Source: Promerops cafer (taxonomy: Eukaryota; Chordata; Aves; Passeriformes; Nectariniidae). From it: 64,000 nt of DNA. Each line of letters begins with the position of its first letter. The stretch's first letter is position 1. Shown piece after piece: positions 1-12,300 of this stretch. The translations under genes and the position numbers were made by a program. The stretch spans positions 310,001-374,000 of the forward strand of contig VZSE01010148.1 of the NCBI GenBank assembly GCA_013398275.1. The letters run 5' to 3'. The notes beneath the pieces were generated by a model that saw only the letters and a program-made list of their open reading frames with translations, searched no databases and was not told where the DNA came from.

Positions 1-1610
1 CCACACCCCCGGCTTTTTTCCTCCAGCTGTCCCAGTCCTCTCTTGCAAGACCAATTTCCTTGCCCCACTTGAACCTAACGAGGCTCTTTTCACCACAAAG
101 AAAGTGTGAACTCCCCAAGGAACAGGGCTGCCCCAGCTCTGAGGAATAAGCATGAGGCTGCTGGCTGCAAATCTTCCTTTGCTGTCGGCTGCCAAGCCAG
201 TTTCGTGCTCAACTGCCCTGAGCACTGCTGGGGAGATGTAAGGTCCACTTCACCATCAAAGTAACAGGCACTGGACAGGTTGGACTGGGCTGTCCAGCTC
301 TCTCACCAGCTGACAGCTTCTGACAGCCAAACCCTCTTCCTCTTCTTCATGTACTGCCCAGCCTGGCGAGGGGAAGGTGAACGCTGATTTAATTTGACAC
401 TTCAAGAAAAGAATAAAGATACCTCGATACAGACATCGCCTTTCTTCCAGAATGTTCTCTGAATATTTTACTGGCCAGCAGTGCTGCAATATTTTTGTGA
501 AGGTCAGTAAATGTTAGTTAGAAAGCCGAAGAAAAAATATTTGTAACAAGCAAGAGTCACTCCTAAAAGGAGCAGGAAAGAGATTTCAACAGATCCAAGG
601 TTATTTGTAGTAATGCCTGCTTTGGATTTTTTTCTTGATTGTTTTTTCCCCCATGTGTTTTATGTACTCTGTTTCTGAGATACCTTCAAAAACCTGATAC
701 CCAGAGATTTTTTTTTTACCCCAGCAATTTTAGACAATTAGCCTCTTGAAGGGGTCTCACATTGGGAAATCTTAGGATAATGTCCTCCAAACCTCTTGTC
801 CTTTCTGCCAGTGCTGGCTGCAGACATCCACCACACCCCACTGCGAAGGTGAAGCACAGAGCCAGGAGCAGAACTTGTGGTTCCAAAGGGTCTGTCAAAC
901 ACAGACTGGAAGTCTCTTCCAGGTGAGTGTCCCCCTCCCCTCACTCTGTCCTGGCAGCTACAGCCGTGCCTGAGTGGGGGCAGTGGCTCAGTGCAGGCTG
1001 CCAGAGGAAGGGTGGGTGTGTGGGGTCTGGCCAGGGAGAGGGACTGCGGTGAATCTCCAGTCCCTCATGGAAGTTGTCACAGCACATGGATGCTTTACAT
1101 TCCTCCATCTTTCAGGGAAAAGTGGGAACCAGCAGGGCAGGGGCAAGAAAAACCAGCGGGGAGATAATACCTCACATCGCCAGAGCTGCTCCTGATGTGT
1201 GTCTTGCCTGGGACCCCGGTTTCTGAAGGGTTCAGGGCTTGAGTGTGACAGCATCCCCTCGGAGCATCCCTGCTGCTGGGGGGAGCCTCCCCCAGCCCCC
1301 CCCAGGGCAGCCTGTGCCAGGGGAGGGGCTGGCCCCACTCAGCTCGGTGTTTATGGCAGCGTGGCTCTCTCCACTGGCTCTGCCTTATGCTGTGCCACTT
1401 CATTTGATGTTCCTTTTTCTAAATGGTAGGAAATCAGTACTTACCAAGTGCTGGCCCAGAATTTATTTGACTTTAATTTCCCTTTATGACCCTGTCTGCT
1501 AATCTCTATTGCACAGATAAAGAGAGGTAACCCAGGCATCATTACCCGTGATGTGGAGAATTTTCTGCAGTTCAATTATAATCTCTTTTTTTCCCCCTTG
1601 AACAATAAAA

Positions 1611-1633
1611 TCTCTGTCTCTCTCTCTCTCTCT
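1611..1633. repeat. (TC)n microsatellite
   Basis: Dinucleotide TC run with one G interruption, in a pyrimidine-rich context. It follows an AATAAA hexamer in the preceding 20 bases. The hexamer is not followed by any recognisable 3' end signal, so I treat this as a simple repeat only. Confidence 0.9.
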
Positions 1634-2287
1634 TTTTCTTTTCCTTCAAACTTGTTCTCATAACTCTTCCTCTCCTACTCTCAAGATGAGGTTAGGCACT
1701 TTTGTGACGCCTTCTTGGCCGGGTGTTTGTGGGAGTCAGAGCAGTTTGCACGCTGGAGCAGAAGGCTCAGAGACGTGCACGTGTAGGTTAATGCTAGCTG
1801 GGAGATGCAGGAGGCACGGCACAGGTGAGGCACGAGGAGGGGATGGAATAGATTAGCACTGGGGAAGGGCTCCGAGTTCTGCACACACAGCTCGTTATGG
1901 ATTGTTTTCAGCCTCCCTCTCTAGAAATGCCAGCATGATGGGTGGGAAAGATGCTGCTGAGCTGCTGGTTTAATTTGCCTTTTAGAGGCGTTTTAGGGAA
2001 GGTATCTGGCTCCAATCGTGCTGCCCCTTTGAAAGGCCGTTCTCATTTGTCTGCAACTTCTTTGAAAGGTGAGTAATTCTCAACATATTTTTCTTGGGCA
2101 CCTCACCCTGGCAAGGAGATCTTTCATGTGTGCTTGTGACCTTTAGGATAGCAGAGCCATCGATACATCTTCAGTGCATGTATTGTCCTCCTCATGTGGT
2201 AATTATTTACAAGCCTTGATTTCCAAGTTTAGGCCCCAGGAAAGAAAGATTTTATGTATTTATTTTCTATTTCTTGTTCTCTAAGCC

Positions 2288-2306
2288 TTTTTTTTTTTTT
2301 TTTTTT
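2288..2306. repeat. Poly(T) tract
   Basis: Nineteen uninterrupted T residues, followed within 40 bases by two shorter T runs. It could be the poly(A) tail of a minus-strand retroposed copy, but the adjacent sequence (downstream in plus coordinates) resembles no gene or repeat I know. Confidence 0.9.
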
Positions 2307-2469
2307 AATTAGGAAGTCTCTATTTTTTTACTTTTTTTTTACATTTTGTAGTTTAATTTGACTTAAATTTAAACCAAACAGAAGAGAAGATGAACAAAAA
2401 GAAACAGGAAGACAACTAAGTAATGGTGAAGCTGGCCTTGAAAAGGACATCAAAATGACCTAGCTCTGA

Positions 2470-2575
2470 CTTGTGTATTTAATTAATAATAGTAGTTACT
2501 ATTAATAATAGTGACAATAATACTAGACATATTAGTAATAAAATAAATTAATGGAATTAATAAAAACCAGCTCAT
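2470..2575. repeat. AT-rich low-complexity block
   Basis: A run of TAATAA/TTAATA-type words with almost no G or C for about 100 bases. It includes a perfect 8-bp inverted repeat at 2487-2504. It is best described as low-complexity sequence. Confidence 0.7.
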
Positions 2576-3640
2576 CATTACTTGGAGATGCCAACTGGAC
2601 CTCCTCAGAGTTCAGTCTTCTGTATTCATAATGAAAGATAACCTGTCCATTAGCAAAGATTGGTTGCACCTGAATTCAATTAGAAAATTAACAGCTGATT
2701 TGCTCTGGGGCTAAACCCCTCCCCAGATGTAGGTGAAGTCTATCAGAAGTCAATCTGAATGTCTCAGTTGCATGAATCAAAAGCCTGTGTACCTACAGGA
2801 CTCCAGACTTGTGAAAATACACTCTGAATCCAAAAGGTCCTGTTGCATATGTAGGAAGACAGATGGTGGTGGAGCTTGCTGCCTTCTGGCAAGATGAAAT
2901 GATTTATCCCTAAACTATCTCTAACGGAAAAACATCCGAGGGCAGCCTGAAACGCAGGCACTCTGGGAGGGAGGGACCACTTGTAGAGACCAGGCTGGCT
3001 CTGGCTGGAAATTAAATGCATCTGTCCTTTATAAAGCAGCAACTTTTTAGCATAGACAGCACAAGACACCCATGTCCTGGTTCCTATCCTCAGGCATTTC
3101 ATCCAATTTCATTGTTGGATTAACTTCCTTGCCATAAGAGTGGCCCAGAGTATTTATTTCTTCAGTCTACTGTGAGATTTTTCTCAGCACAAGCAGCAAA
3201 ACAATGACTTTCTGTGTATTCTCAGGGTATTTTAATGATCCCATCTCCATATCTGTTTAAATTTACAGTACAGCAGAGCTCTGACTGGCATATGGTTGTC
3301 AGCCAAGAGAAAACTGTGCGTCTAGGAAGCAGATCAATGTTGACATTGTGAAGGTACCTCTGGAAAGAATTAATCAAGTCTGATCTTTGCATACCCTCTC
3401 AGTATGGATTTTCATCAGACGTGGTGCTGTCTCCACACAGAGTCCAAGGTGCTCTCCTCAAGGTCAGCCACTGAAGGGGATGAAGGCTGGAAAGTCTGTG
3501 GGTTCTGGGGCACAGATTTGGCTGTTCCTGTGCAGGAGCAGCTGCTCCAGAGGAGCTGGGACACCAGGGCAAGGCACTGAGCCTGGACGTAGAAGTTTAA
3601 AATGGGCTAAAAGCGTGTGGGAAGTGGCTGTGTGGAGGGA

Positions 3641-3915
3641 GAATGGTTGAAATTTCATGGAATCTAGAAGGCACAGGGATCATGGAGCCCAGCCCCTGGC
3701 CCTGCACAGACACCCCACCAACCCCACCCTGGGCACCCCTGGCAGCGCTGTCCAAAGGCTCCTGGAGCTCTGGCAGCCTCGGGGCCGTGCCCATTCCCTG
3801 GGGAGCCTGGGCAGTGCCAGCACCCTCTGGGGGAAGAACCTTTCCCTGCTCTCAGCCTGAGCCTGCCCTGGCCCAGCCCAGCCCTCCAGCCCTTCCCTGT
3901 CCCTGTGCCAGGGAG
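3641..3915 (-). mobile_element. CR1 LINE fragment, 3' region
   Basis: On the minus strand this reads as the untranslated 3' region of a CR1 retrotransposon. The stretch around 3683-3735 is the reverse complement of the CR1 3' end at 63690-63755 in this same window (shared GGGTGGGATTGTTGGGGTGTC-like core with few mismatches). That supports a dispersed repeat of one subfamily. The rest matches the CR1 pattern of a GCTCCCCAGGGAATGG-type stretch and a chain of purine-rich words upstream. It is 5'-truncated with no reverse transcriptase open frame, so it cannot move on its own. The high GC content is a property of the repeat and not a CpG island. Confidence 0.85.
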
Positions 3916-5212
3916 TAGGGATCAGTGCCTGCCCCTCCACTGGCCCTTGTGATTTGAACTTGTGAATAAATTCCGTGGAAAAAAAATATTCTTCCTTTAA
4001 TCAGGGGACCAAGGGAGCCATCAGGCCCCTGGCTCAGCCTTCATTCAGCTCTGTTAGGTGGACTTGAACTCCAGGAGATGCCTGAGCTGAGCTATAGGCT
4101 GCCTTATCTCACCACCTGGCTGACTCAGGCTGTGGCCACACTGTGTCACAACTTGTCACCGTTGATTTGGGCTGGCAGTACCAATCTGTGCCAGGGCAGA
4201 GCGAGCCTGCAGCTCCATTGCTCCTCAAGGTAAAAATCAAGCCCTTCATTGGTGTTTGTTATTAGGAGCTGTAATGGTGCTTAGTGATATGTCCACAGTG
4301 AGGCACAGAACACTCACCTTCCTTCGGCAGGACGTAAACCACCCAAAAAGGAGAATGCACCACCCACCACGTTTCACAAGTGTTGTGCTTCATGACAGGG
4401 TCAGCACAGGCATCATGAGTTTGGGATCTAAAATGTAATCTGATTAATTAACAGAACTAAAGCTATCTAGTAAACAGATTCTGAATTTGTAATAAATAAT
4501 TAGCCATCACAAATGTCTCTTAATGAACTATTAAGTGACTTAAGGATGGAATTCTCAGCTGACATGAAAAAAACTGACACAAAAAACCTCTTGTCCAAAT
4601 AAATAATGGCCTCATTAATATTGAAAATAACAGCATGCTTTCACTATTTCTTGTGTCTTTAAGAACTGAACAGGTTTATAAAATAGAAACCTATCCAGTA
4701 TGTGCTGACTGCTGCCAGAAACCAATTTTTTTTAAGAACTGTTATTGAGACTCATTAATTATCTGCAGGTCCCATTTGCTCTGAATCAGTGACAAACTTT
4801 GTGAGATTTTGGACGGTTTTAATTAATGCAGGAATATGAGATGTAATATGCTTCTTGTTTGAACAATTATTGTCCTAACACAACCCTTGAATTAAAGGAT
4901 TATGGGGAAAATAAAAGTAAATGAGATGCTACAGATCTGTGAGCAGAACCCGCCTGAGAAGGAACATGTGAGTCTGTGTAGGCTCACACAGTGCTGCCCT
5001 GATCCCACAGCCTGGATCTTGTGCCTGGAAAAGCTGCTGTGTCTGCACACACCTCATCCCAGCACAAAGATCTTCTGAGGACAACAGACAAGTTGATACT
5101 GAGATGTAATGCACATTTTTTTAAACTAATGAGACAAACAGCTTATGCTTCGATTTCAAACCTAATCAAGCTGCCTGGAGGGGTTCTTTTCTCTTTTTGA
5201 TTCAATGCAAGC

Positions 5213-5302
5213 TGCTTCTCCCCTCCTATCCTGTCCTCTCCCTCTCCATTTCCTCTCCCTTTCTTTTTTTCACTCTTCCCTTCTTCCTCTTTTCCTTCCT
5301 CA
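5213..5302. repeat. Pyrimidine-rich tract
   Basis: About 90 bases consist almost only of C and T, with a few A and G interruptions. Such polypyrimidine-polypurine tracts are common low-complexity sequence in vertebrate introns and intergenic DNA. No exon follows it on the plus strand that would make it a splice-acceptor tract. Confidence 0.75.
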
Positions 5303-7087
5303 CTGACTTACTTACAAATGCATTGGAGTAGTGAGCAGGACAACCAGAAAATCATGGTGCCATTGCCCAGGCTGCTTTCCCCACGCAGGCTGATCCAACT
5401 GTGCAGGGCCTTGTGCCTGTGAACAGATCCCTCCATGGAGATTTTGTGTTTACAGCTGTCCTAATGCGACCACCTGGCTCCCAGATGGGAGATATCTTCT
5501 TTCTGGCCAGCTCGAGCAGACCTAATGGACTTTGGATCTTCCATGTCACCGGTTTTGATGGGTGGGGTTTCTTATCTCTCCCAAACAAGGCAGACACTGC
5601 TGTTCCAAGCAGAATTTGTGCTGTATTTAACAGGCACGAGCTGCACAGTGGAACAGACAGCAAACACTGAGCAGCTCTTCAGCATTTAGAGAGACACATC
5701 AGGAGGGTGTTGAGTCTATCAGAGCCGTGCTTTGACACTGCCACAGCTCTGCTGGCCAGGGAAGCAGTCTGGCTTAATTCAGAGTTTCTTTGGCTTCACA
5801 GTGCTGTAAAAAAAAATTGTGTCTGGGTGTTTGCCTTTGATTTCTCAAGGACCACACTTTCACTCATAATTTCACTCAAAAGACTAATATTATTCTGCTC
5901 CAGTAGGATGCTGGATCCTATTTAACTTTCAGACCTTGTCTTAAGCTGCCACATTTTCATGAATATACTGGCGCCATCTGAATGCTCACGAATAAGGGAT
6001 AACATGACTGTGCATAGCAGATGAGTCAGAAACCTGGAGCTTTTGCCTATGATAATTTTTTTTTGTTATTATTTTTCACCCTGCCAGCTGTTGATCTTGC
6101 TAATGTGCCACTTAGCAGCCAAGTTTTGTTCCCTCTTAGTTAATGATCTATGGCAAGAAATCACTGGCCAGTGGCTGGGTTTAAAGTTAATAGTGAATGG
6201 TCCATGAAGCAGAAATGCCCCAGACCAGTGGATCTGGAGACCCAGCAGTGCTGTTGTCAAAGATGATGGAGAGAAGAAGGTGGAACAGTCTTGTATCACC
6301 CTTGGTGTTACTACACTTCCTGGACACGTGCTGAAAAAATCTTAAGAGTAATTTCTTTGGGAAGGACAAGGATTTGTGGTCTAGTAAAATATGCCACTCT
6401 TGACCCAAAAAACCTTGTGTCTTGCTAGAGATCCCCTGCTTCACATGACAGAGCACAGCCATGCATGCTCTCCACACCCTCATGTAACCAACCCTCAGCC
6501 ACAGAGTTTGGTGAACATGGTCTCAAGTCCAGAAAAGCTGTGCAAGTTTTGGGAATCGCCTTAATTACGAATATCTTGATGAATGGGCAGTGTGAGTCCT
6601 GCAAATGTGCCCATCAGGGGGCTGAGGGATAACCACCCTGAGTCCACACATCAGCTGCAGGGAGTGCAGGTGGAGGAGGGATGGCTGGGTCTGTGCTGGA
6701 CAGAGTCTCTTCCTCGGGAAGGGAGCTGGGCGCTGCTGCAGCTGCTGTTCCCTGCCAGCAGCCAGCCTCATTCCCATTCCAGAGCTGAAACCGAGCCTGC
6801 TGCCAGCTCAACCCTCTTGCAGGGGCTGCAGGAAGAGCTGTGGTTCCCTGAGCCCCTTCTCAAACACGTTGGCCCTCTGCTCTGTGGAGCCAGCTCTCTC
6901 TCCTCTGCCTCTTGCTTCTTCTTTTGTTGGCACTGGGATTTCTCGTGGACCCTCTGCTCCCCCTTCCAAGCAGCTCGTGGTTATTAAAATGCAGCTCAGG
7001 ATAGTTCACTTTGCCTGGTACATTATCATTCCTCGTTAGAGACCCCTCCAGGGCCTGTGATATGCCTGCACTGACTTTATAATTACA

Positions 7088-7147
7088 AAGTCAATTTCTA
7101 AACAGACATTTGCAAATAAGTCAATTTAAATACCGAGATTTGCAAAC
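7088..7147. repeat. 30-bp tandem duplication carrying ATTTGCAAA
   Basis: Two adjacent 30-base units (7088-7117 and 7118-7147) match at 24 of 30 positions. Each begins with AAGTCAATTT and ends with ATTTGCAAA. In the first copy the end is the perfect palindrome ATTTGCAAAT, one base away from the POU-factor octamer on either strand. The two blocks are conserved between copies while the middle ten bases differ at five positions. It lies in an AT-rich, low-repeat context with further TAATTA-like words, so a regulatory role is possible but unproven. Confidence 0.8.
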
Positions 7148-9232
7148 AATAATTAAGCAGTAGCTTCTTTTTTAATATCTATATATATAATTAATGCCCG
7201 TGGGCTTTCCATTTTACCTTGCCACTGTGTAGCTTGCAATTGTTTGTTGAGCTAAACCATTCTCAGGAAACAAATCAAATCAAATCGAATCACAGATGGG
7301 TTTTAAAGCTGTTTAAGAAAATACCCTACCTTGTTTCATCCGAAACCCATATGCCCTCTCTTGTACAGTCCCCAGTCCATCCCGCAGCTATAGGGAAATA
7401 GCAGCAGGTGCCTCATGTGACCTGGGGAGGCTTCCCCTTCAGCATAAGGGTGGTGACCCAGTCTGCCCAAAATTACCGCAAACCACCCAAAACCACAACA
7501 AACCGGGGGAAGACCAAGTGGATAAAGCTAAGCAATAAAATACTCGGTGAGTACAAGGGCAAATGCAGTCTGGAGGAGATGAACGTGTCTACCTCAGGTT
7601 TCCTCCAAAGTGCGCAGTGTTGAGAGGAACAAATGGGTTTCATTCCAAAATGGGAGGAATGTCTCTCCTTTCCTTTGAGGCAGGTCCGCACCGTGCCACC
7701 GCACCATGGCCTCTGTGCAGCATCCCAGCTCTCCTCACTCTCCTTGCCTCCCTACAGACAAAAGAAGGTCTGGCAGGACTCCCCTGCCCCACCAGTCTGG
7801 TTCACCAAAGCACTAACACTGCCATGGAATCCAGACTTTGGGATCATGGGAACATGAGGCATGAATAGCTGACCCTGGACACAGAGGGGTGAAACAGGGT
7901 GTTGTATTTCTTGTTAGGAGGCTCCTCTTCTAAGCCTCTCCTACCACCTGATCCATGTTGCCTTCAGCTTTGTTTTACCACAGATTGTTTATCTGACTCT
8001 GGCTTTCCTGCCTTTCCTCCAGTCTCTGCAACATGACATTTTTTGTGGACTACCATAAGCTGCAGAATCCATGAGGAGAGACCACAGCCTGCTGGTTTCC
8101 TGTCCTGCACTCTCTGGGCTGTCCCAGCAGGTTGTGGGTGTGTGGGCACAGCACTGAGCCTGGTGAAGAATGAATCTCCACAGGGCCTTGACTAGAAAAC
8201 TGTAAGGAAAGGCTGAGTGCAAACTCTTTGCATGTGCCTCATGGTGCAAGATAGATAAAGATAGATTGTTTCCTGGTTTGTGCTTCTGCTCAGTAATTTC
8301 AAAGGGCTTACTCATTATTTTTGTGTTGGTTCCACATTTTCGAGCGTGCTCGTATCTTAGCTCATCAAACTTTACCCAGCTGGGGCCAAAAATAGCCCTG
8401 GCATTATCAGTTCGTTCATCCAAGCCCAAAACCTTCATTTCTCAATTCAAATTGACATCCACCATCAGCATATTTGAAGGGAACATGGTCCTCAGGATCA
8501 TCTTGGGTGACACTGCTGGGAGCAGCCTTTCTTGCACCCCGGCACTCGGCATCCGATCGCTGTAAATATGAGCAACAGTGATCCATCCCTTCTTCTCCCT
8601 TTTTATGGATGTGCAAGGACAATAACTTAAAGCTCTTGCTGCTACTCAGCACAAAAACAAACAGAACCACTCTGGCTGCGATGCATTTCAACAGCATAAC
8701 TTAGACATGCCACTGTTATATGAAGTTATAAATACCTATTACTTGACAATGCCAGTGTTTTTCAGCAGGGGAAAGAGGATGAAAAAAATAGGAAAAGAGC
8801 CCAAACCTTGAGCCGTGGTTGCTATAGCAATTAACAATGCATCCTCCAAGAGCCAGGGATGCTGACGCAGCTAAAACAAATGTTTCTGTTTGACCATGGC
8901 GGGGACGGTGACGGATTAGGGAGTGCTGGCCTTGAGCCTTGGTGTAATCCAATTCTAAATAAATCATAAATCTAAGTGCAGACTGGCAAGCTCGAGGGAA
9001 TACCAATGTGAGGAGGGTGGCAGCAGGGTAGTTTTGGTTTCTGTGAGGGACAGGGGTCAGGAGGGAGTGATAATGGGATGGCTGTAAGAATCCTGATGGA
9101 GAGGTTTGTGATTGGGACTTTTTCACCAAAGGACACAACCAGCCTAAAGCCATCACCTCTCACTGGCCCCCAATGGGATTCCCTCCTGTGGGAGCCTCCA
9201 AGCATTATGGACCTCTTGATTTCAGGGCTGAA

Positions 9233-9382
9233 CCACAGAATCACAGAATGGTTTGGGTTGGAAGGGACCTTAAAGCTCATCTTGCTCCAACCCCCTACCA
9301 TGGGCAGGGACAGCTTCCACTAGACCAGGTTGCTCCAAGCCCTGTCCAACCTGGCCTTGGACACTCCCAGGGTTTGGAGCCT
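9233..9382 (-). mobile_element. CR1 LINE fragment, 3' end
   Basis: In plus coordinates this starts with ACAGAATCACAGAATGG and GGTTGGAAGGGACCTTAAA, the reverse complement of the CR1 3' terminus. It continues through CCATGGGCAGGGACA and CCAAGCCCTGTCCAACCTGG. The element is therefore on the minus strand, with its 3' end at the low coordinate and a 5' truncation near 9382. It is about 150 bases long, non-coding and inactive. It closely resembles the reverse complement of the copies at 36.0 and 61.0 kb. Confidence 0.93.
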
Positions 9383-12300
9383 TAAAGCCAGAGGAAGAAG
9401 ATGTGTTAAGGGAGTTCATTGATTCCTTCCCATCACTGGAGGTGGCCTGGGTAATCCTTCACTGCCAGCTGAGCCCAGGCTATGCTGCTACCAGAAGTTT
9501 GTGTGTCCTTTGGGTCCAGGCCATGGTGAGCAAACACCAACATCCCCATGGCAGCCCTTGGTGTCAGGCAGGGCAGGGCAGCCCTGCACACCTGGGGTTC
9601 CTGCTGGGAGAAAGAGAAACCCCTACCTTGTGGAAGATAACAGTGATCTGGTGTTTCCCGGCCTCTCTGGCACATGGATTCAGCCTTGATATGGAGTGAA
9701 AAATGAAAATGAGGACAGCTCAGTCAACAGCATGTCTCAGAAATTAATGAGCCCCTTTGCCTCCAACACCTGATAATTACATCTTTAAATTAAATGAACT
9801 CTCTCCCTGTCCAAGTTTTTATAAATTAACTCAAAGTGATGCATCTTTGTGGGATGCCAAATCTTCCTTCTGCCAAAATCTGTGCAAGCTCCCAGGCCCT
9901 CGCAGTGCTGGAGAGTCTTAGACACAGCTATCACAGGAGGGTGTAGTGCTGGTGTCACAGCAGCCCAGCTCTGGATCACTGTCACATGCTGAGACCAGGG
10001 CCCTGAGCTCTGCACCTCATCTCCCTGTGGAATGAGGGATGACAGAAGACCCTGGATGACCCCAAGCAATCAGCTGCCACTATGGGAATGCCATGTACAG
10101 GGGTGTTTCTCAAGTCCTGCCCTTTGCTTGGACTTGGCACTGCAAAGTCTGGGACTCCTTTGGCTCAGGTAACAGCTTTCATGTGACTGCTTAGAGATGA
10201 GAGCCTTAGCAAGGTGCTGGAGTGATGGATTCTGCTTTCTGGTGGGATTGACACCAGTATGGAGAGTTGGTTACAGCACAGCTGTGGCAAGGGACACGTG
10301 TCAGGGCACCTGCCACTGTGCTGAGGCCAGTTACCATTTTTCCCACTTAGTTTGGGTACAGAAGTGCACTGAGATGTGTGTTCCATTTCTTGATGAGGTC
10401 ACATGAGGGAGAGAGGACAGATAAGTTGCTGTCTCGTCCTGCCCTCAAACATACCATGATGCTTTGACTTTTACCCCATTTCATCTTTTTCAGCGTGGAG
10501 AAAATGCAGACATGAAAAGGGGTCTCCTGGTCTAACCCAGTTTGGTGCACACACAGACCTTCCCAGCTGGAGAAGGCAGGCTGAGTGTAGGGAGAGGGGC
10601 TGCAGGTGGAGATCCCACCTCAGCAGGGTGAATGTGACAAAACCAAGCAACTGCTTCATTCTCTTTCTATTCTCCCCTTCCCTTAAGTAATCAAGTGCCA
10701 CCAGTGCAGGCTAAAGCTGGGTCTTTATAAGCTTGTGATAAATCCACCCAGCTTTTCTAAAGTACAGCAGGCAGCTGATGCAATCACATAATTCAGCCCA
10801 AGTCATTGGACAATGGCTGGGAAGGCTGAGGATGGATTTTCCTCTGAAACCCACACAGACTTATATTCCCACTTGTGCACTCTTATGCCATCCCAATTAA
10901 GGCAATTAGCAGTGACCAAGGGCAAGTGCAAAGCTCCAATTAAACCAGCACAAAGGCTAGCATGATCTACAGTGTCATGCAGAAGGTTTGGAACATGCTT
11001 CCCCCTTCAGCCACTTCCTGGCAGATTAAAGGGTTTGTGCACTCTATTGTCTCCTCCCAGACCTCCTGCAATCTCCTCTCCTTCACTAAGCCCAAACGTT
11101 AATCTCGAGTCTCTGCATCTCCCCATTAATTTGCCCCCTGTCAGGTGTCTTGGGGGAAGATTGTGGCTTTTCTCCTGTCATTCTGTCCCATTTCATCTGT
11201 AGCCTGCAGCAGCAGTGCCCTATTCCCCTTCACCCCCTTAGGGATGGCCAGAGTGTCATTTAGGCTTCCGTGACCTTTTCCCAACTGGGACTTGTGCTAG
11301 GCTGTGTTTTTGCTCTGTGCACTGGCAGGCTGTGAGAGGAAGGAATGGAAACAAGCACTGCACACAAGAAAGGGCTGAGAGTGGCACAGACTGTCTTTCA
11401 AAAGGTCTGGGGACATGACCGCACCCAGCTCTCCCAGCCACTGGCTCAGATCCAGCAGAGATGGTCAGAGGTGACAGTGCTCAGGTGACAGTGGTGAGCC
11501 TCTGGCACCTCCCAGCAGCCTGAGCTGAACATTCAGGTCAGATCCTGAGACAGGATCCCTTTGGTTCCTGGTGGACCTCTACTTATCTGGCAAAAGCCAC
11601 AGGCACATTTAGTGCTGACTGGTGTCCTGGTTACTGCTGAAAAGTCACTTGAGGAATAGCCCCAACCAGGGAATGCTTTTCCTTAAAGGTGAGTGTTCCA
11701 ATTAAGGGTTGACAGGCAGTCGGGGTAAGATGTTTGCCATCCTGCTTGGAGGAGACGTAGGAACTTCAGGGCTAGAGCTCAGAAACTTTCCACATATTCC
11801 CTTACAAAAACATCCTTTGCTTTGGGTATGGTCGTGAAGGAGAAAATCAAACGGTGTATTTGATACAGAAAAAAGTCTTTTTGTGGTTCTTTCACCTTTT
11901 GGCTGTGCTTAGCTTTTCCTTTCTGTTTTTGGTTTCCTTGTGTGTTAGCACTGAGGATAAAACTCATGAAATCCCTTTCTTAATGTTTTTGCTTTGTCCC
12001 AAGTAACACAGACAAAGGGGCTGTCATGAGCTGCTAGAATGGAAATTAATTTTAAAAGCGTCATCATTTATCATTTTTATAGGAAAAAAAAAGAGAAACC
12101 AGCGAGATTACAACAATTGTGGCAGAAATTTCCTGCGCAAGAACAATCAAAAGTTATTTGCAAAAGGGTAATGACATGAAAATACTCAAAAGAAATTCCA
12201 GGCAAAAAAAACCCAAGGCCCTGAAGCTTTGGTTGAGGTTAAATATTTGCCTCTCTCAGTTTGGACCACCCAAAAGTCAGGCCCTGGTAGTGTGATGCTT

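Larger units (their letters stand above)
1..3640. other. Non-coding stretch, mostly unique sequence
   Basis: No coding exon, RNA gene or transposon fragment is recognisable. The part near 930-1340 is GC-richer with C-runs but shows no CpG-island character. It contains a (TC)n microsatellite, a poly(T) tract and an AT-rich block, listed separately. A 10-bp palindrome ACGTGCACGT at 1773-1782 includes a CACGTG E-box core. At 2487-2504 the arms TAATAGTA and TACTATTA form a perfect 8-bp inverted repeat around GT. Open frames here are short and overlap on both strands, as expected of non-coding DNA. Confidence 0.7.
3916..9232. other. Non-coding stretch, unique sequence
   Basis: No exon or RNA gene is recognisable in this 5.3 kb. 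It alternates between AT-rich segments (4430-4920, 7020-7200) and more GC-rich ones (6600-6960). It contains a pyrimidine-rich tract (5213-5302), a 30-bp tandem duplication with ATTTGCAAA elements (7088-7147) and a short (AAATC)n run at 7270-7291. Around 5930-6020 and 8330-8450 are low-repeat stretches with retained CpG that might be conserved elements, but nothing more specific can be said. Confidence 0.65.

Noticed and set aside
3683..3900. GC-rich stretch considered as a CpG island or promoter
   Set aside because: The composition is explained by the CR1 copy and few CpGs are present.
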